Source: Spongilla lacustris (Eukaryota; Porifera; Demospongiae; Spongillida; Spongillidae). Taken from it: DNA of 64,000 nucleotides. The notes under the pieces were generated by a model that made no database searches, had not been told where the DNA came from, and saw nothing but the letters and a program-made list of their open reading frames with translations. Below are positions 60,416 to 64,000 of the stretch, piece after piece. The stretch is from positions 266,001 through 330,000 of the forward strand of contig OX442421.1 in NCBI GenBank assembly GCA_949361645.1, read 5' to 3'. Position numbers and translations under genes: made by a program. The first letter of the stretch is position 1. Each line of letters starts with the position of its first letter.

Positions 60416-60661
60416 CCCCTCCTGGCAGGATCGTCATGTTTGGATCACCTATGTTGGCTAACATGGGATTTGATGGCACAGACTCTCTCTTGACCCTCTG
60501 TCTCTCTACTCTTTAAAAAAATGTTATCTCTATAATAATATTACTATCAATAGTGTTATGCAATTATTGAATGTAAAAATTGAATAATGGATGTTTATAT
60601 AATTTTGCTTTATTCAAGAGAATCACTCGATCCATTCATTTTACATCTGCGGCCGGTTAAA

Positions 60662-63600
60662 ATGCTAAGACACGTTAGTGCAAGTTCTGAAGGTTTGTAT
60701 CATATGTAATAATACGCGTGTCATTAATCTGCATGCATGACCAATTCTTTCAGAAGCCACACACGCACTGATCTTTTTTATGTTGGACAATACGTACTGC
60801 GTACTACCGTCTAAACGAGTTCGCGGAGATCGAACAGTTGGTTCTAAATGCAGCAGTATGTGGTCCAAGAACACAGCATATGGAGTGGTAATTGCAATAG
60901 GCAAGTTATACATAATGATATATAATCCAGAGGGGGGGGGGTTGCAACCCCACCTTTCGGACCCGTAATGAAAATATTAACATTCACTAATAGGAAAATC
61001 CGAACAAAAGAGAAAGATTCCTAAAGGTTCTTCCACACTAGTAAGGCAAAAAGGCTAACCGAATCGATCCGCATTGCATTGCACATTCATGTTATTAATA
61101 ATCACATGTATAGTTATTAAACATAGATTGATCATTCTTACGTAAGCGTGTGGTGCTTACTTGCGTAAGCAAGGGACGCCTGAGGTTTTGTCTTTACAGC
61201 TGTATTCTTTATATAAAATAACAAAAAGTAACGGCGATTCTAAAAGATGGCTTCTGAAGCTGCGGTTCAGCGTGCGCTTTCCTTGTATAACGGACCCGCG
61301 ATTTTGTCTTGTCTTGAACACAAGCTTTCTGTGGCATTTTCGGTCAGTGTAGAAGGTTTTACAATCTATACTCTACGTGATTTAAAACGATGGCTATAGC
61401 GATTGCTTGTTATGTGATAGTGGAATCGATTTTCTTTCGCTCGTCCCTATACAGTATGAATCATAATCAGTGCAACCATGCAAGAGGCGATATGATGTAT
61501 ACTTAAGTCTTCTCCAATACGGCAATAAACTGCAATATCACACTGCACTCTAAAGAACAAAACAGGACATTTATTACTCAATTATATATGCATGGCATTG
61601 CAGTTTTGTTACTTTAAAAAGTAAGCATATGATTAAACATGTATGAGAGATCGAGGCACCGTATACATGTAAATGGTTATGCAGAGCGCTTGCTAGATAT
61701 CGCCGACGTAGATAGTTAATCAATGAGAACGATCAAAAATTATGCAACATCTTTTGGCTTTGATTTCCATGCATGCATGCGTGCACTATAAAGAAAGTAC
61801 CTGTGGATGAAATCTGCGTGCACATCCCGTGCTGTTTCAAGCATCCAATCGTAGTACGTACATAGATCCGGCAATTATAAATTGCTGATTCATATACAAT
61901 TTCCGTTTTTGCATGCAGTTTTATGTAGTGATTTGAGCATGATATAATAAAAAAGCGTTGGCGGCTGGGGCTCCGCCCCAGACCCCGCTGAGGGAGCTTA
62001 CAGCGAGCGATCCCCCAGACCCCTAAGCCGGGTGGGTGGGGTCCTCATCCCGCACCCTCCCCCTCTAATAAATTTTCATTCATGAGCAACCCCCCCCCTT
62101 TTCTAAAATCCTGGATCCGCCCCTGCACACGTATATATTGATTAAACAGTACATATTGAAATTAACAGGAGATGAAAAGTCAATGCAATATGAACAGGAC
62201 CTACGTTTAAAGGATGATGAAGTCGCGACCGATCCTGATGAAGCTGCGGTTGTTACAAAGCCGAAGGTTAGACATGCATGTACACATATTTACACATAAT
62301 TTGATTCTCACATGTACATATGAAGAAGCGGCAAAGAAGTCCACTCCAGCAAGTAGTAAAGTAATTTATAACAACACCCATTAACAATCAAGGTGTATAT
62401 AGGCCTATATGTATTTCATATCTTTCTCACCTTATATATAGCTTTCCAGTACAGTGAGAACATCGATTCAGAAGAGCGACACTCCATTTCAAATTGAATG
62501 CATAGGATCACCAGTAAAAAAGGTTACTTTTTGTATACGTAATAAGATGATGCATATAGGCATACTATCATACTTATATTGCTTAATAACCTGCGAGTGT
62601 GTACCTTTGGCTTTTATATATGCAGAATCACAGCATTGCTGTCCAGACCGATGTACCAGCACTAGCCCCTAGCACAGATGTACGCCGTGTGGAAAGAACT
62701 GCGTACGCGGTCAGTACATATAATTCGGATATAGTTTGCTTATACATGCATGTACTCATGTCCGGCTATGTGATTAATTTTGTGCAGGTTCGCTGCTTTG
62801 CTACCCAGACAGACCCTTACACAGTGATATGTAAATGCAATAATTTTTATCATTGCCACATGCGTGGCAAGTCATGCTTGTCTGGGAATCATTTTGGCGC
62901 ATATTAGGCTTACTATAGCAGCTGCAAACCTGCTTGCATAGTTATCTTTGCAGGGTAACAGCATTGCTATTCAAACAGACTTAAAAACTGTGGATCAAGC
63001 ACCCCTTGGCACGTTGGTATGACTGTGAAATTCCCATGCGCAAAACACATTCATGTCATGCATGCATGCTTTGTCTATCAGTCTTCTAGGTGTGTTATGG
63101 AAAAGCTGGATATCATGGAAAAGTCCGTAGCTAGAATAGCAAATGGATTTGATGCTCTCTTTGCAATTGATGCACCTACATGTACGAATGACGAGCAACA
63201 AGGACCGCCGAATATAGCACCACCATCACAATCCTCTACCCAAACAACATCAAATTCAGCACTTTTTTCTAATGGTCCAACTTCGCAATCTGTGCCAGTG
63301 GAGGATTTTCATGTGAATGAGCCTATCATAACTTTGTCAGCCCGAACAGTTACAAGTATATCAGGGAACAAATTAAGTTGCTCAAGACAAAATTTCGCTG
63401 TAAATATGGTAAGAGCTCTATACACTCAAGATGAACAGAAACAATTTAATGTTTCCGGACGACAAGGGAAAATGAAGCTGGAGCCCCAGAAGATGGGACT
63501 GCATGGTTAAAGCATCAACTTTCCAAATGTACCCATGCATGCGGTGTAGAGGAAACGGCTGAGAAAGCCTGGGCTATGTGCATAAAATCCATAGATAAAT

Positions 63601-63726
63601 CCTGTCGGACGGCTGTTAACACAACAGTAACGGTACATTACATCCATAGTGACATCCATGCACATGCACTGTTCCTTCTGATTGTTCCTGCAGCTAGTGA
63701 GCGTTGTACGTAAAAAATCAATTTAA
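60662..63726 (+). CDS. BEN-domain protein, nine exons, one frameshift
   Basis: Exons: 60662-60692, 60754-60900, 62169-62266, 62442-62522, 62626-62709, 62788-62823, 62954-63016, 63106-63632, 63694-63726; about 366 residues. The N-terminus (ALIFFMLDNTYCVLPSKRV, W...YGVVIAIG) resembles the module that often precedes BEN domains. Exons 5-7 each carry a similar motif (SIAVQTD, CFATQTD, SIAIQTD). Exon 8 holds the BEN domain: NFAVNMVRALYTQDEQKQFN, VSGRQGKMKLEPQKM, then in a shifted frame AWLKHQLSKC and AWAMCIKSIDKSCR. A one-base loss near 63494-63510 separates the halves. BEN domains bind DNA or chromatin partners. Intron 2 uses a GC donor (AG|GCAAGT). Exon 6 and 8 borders are the least certain. Confidence 0.7.
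61950..62126. mobile_element. Mobile-element end in BEN gene intron 2
   Basis: GC-rich GGGGCTCCGCCCCAGACCCC, and further on AAAATCCTGGATCCGCCCCTG, the latter being a common terminal sequence of invertebrate DNA elements. The other end was not found. Confidence 0.45.
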
Positions 63727-63747
63727 GCTGACACTTGAACTCCCTGA

Positions 63748-63753
63748 AATAAA
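63748..63753 (+). terminator. Polyadenylation signal of BEN gene
   Basis: AATAAA 22 bases after the stop codon at 63726. Confidence 0.5.
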
Positions 63754-64000
63754 AATGCAGTGATTACTAGAATACACCTGAACACACATATTGCATACTA
63801 TAGAAGAGAACAGGTTAACTTACGTCCTTTTCCTCAACCCAATATAAGTGTCTTCTTAAAACCACTTTACAACACTAGATAAACTATTCTTCCATTCTGG
63901 AAAGCATGGTATTATTCAGTTTTTTTTTTTTTTTTTTTAAAACAAACCCAGCTAGCTTACCTTTTTCCTTTCACACACGATCCTTTCAGCTGGATAGTAC
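63754..64000. other. Downstream flank
   Basis: No gene seen; contains a run of about 19 T at 63920. Confidence 0.4.

Noticed and set aside
61246..61399. Open frame MASEAAVQRALSLYNGPAIL in BEN intron 2
   Set aside because: Only a weak donor fits the phase of exon 3; it could be an alternative first exon but support is too thin.

Overview
This is eukaryotic DNA. Genes are split by many small GT-AG introns, there are no bacterial operons, and microsatellites, minisatellites, satellites and mobile elements fill most of the window. The gene families I recognise (piggyBac, hAT, Ty3/Gypsy, DUF7869-like, ParB-like, BEN), the very compact introns and the frequent ACATGTAC-type words suggest an early-branching marine invertebrate, most likely a sponge. 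That is inference; no species-diagnostic gene is present.

Layout. 154-5474: a piggyBac element with an apparently intact three-exon transposase on the minus strand and a 2.2 kb minisatellite in its other half. 5.5-8.7 kb: unassigned, with short coding-like fragments. 8.7-11.0 kb: a 755-residue reverse transcriptase ORF (minus) ending in a zinc-binding and nuclease-like region. 11.7-14.3 kb: a roughly 30-bp satellite with a roughly 0.5 kb higher-order period. 16.1-16.4 kb: a hairpin MITE. 16.77-21.77 kb: a degraded Ty3/Gypsy element with unusually short LTRs, a matching 5-bp target duplication, a primer-binding site and a polypurine tract, disrupted by a tandem 700-bp duplication. 23.7-28.4 kb: broken mobile-element genes (CCHC fragment, hAT C-terminus, an unclassified metazoan multicopy family, a Gypsy integrase piece) plus a TTAA-flanked piggyBac MITE.

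28.9-40.5 kb is the most interesting gene region. Two multi-exon genes lie head to head, with 111 bp between their start codons. That gap holds two NRF-1-like palindromes. The minus-strand gene (14 exons) encodes a DUF7869-type protein with a possible DDD/E transposase-like core and has one apparent frameshift in a homopolymer. The plus-strand gene (11 exons, all splice phases compatible) encodes a ParB-like domain followed by a region that looks like a degenerate DNA-methyltransferase fold. ParB-methyltransferase fusions are typical of bacteria and phages, so the pair may be a domesticated or mobile two-gene unit.

41.9-57.6 kb is one giant fold-back element of about 15.6 kb. It has roughly 0.9 kb outer inverted repeats flanked by TA and starting CAGGGTC. 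Inside them, 6-7 kb arrays of a 35-bp repeat stand in opposite orientation on the two sides of a small centre. It appears to have landed next to, or inside, a membrane-protein gene whose last exons remain at 41.2-41.75 kb. 58.83-60.12 kb is another TA-flanked element carrying a minisatellite. 60.66-63.73 kb is a nine-exon BEN-domain gene with repeated QTD-motif exons, one GC-AG intron and a one-base frameshift inside the BEN domain.

Exon boundaries were read by eye from splice signals and reading phase, without transcripts or database searches.
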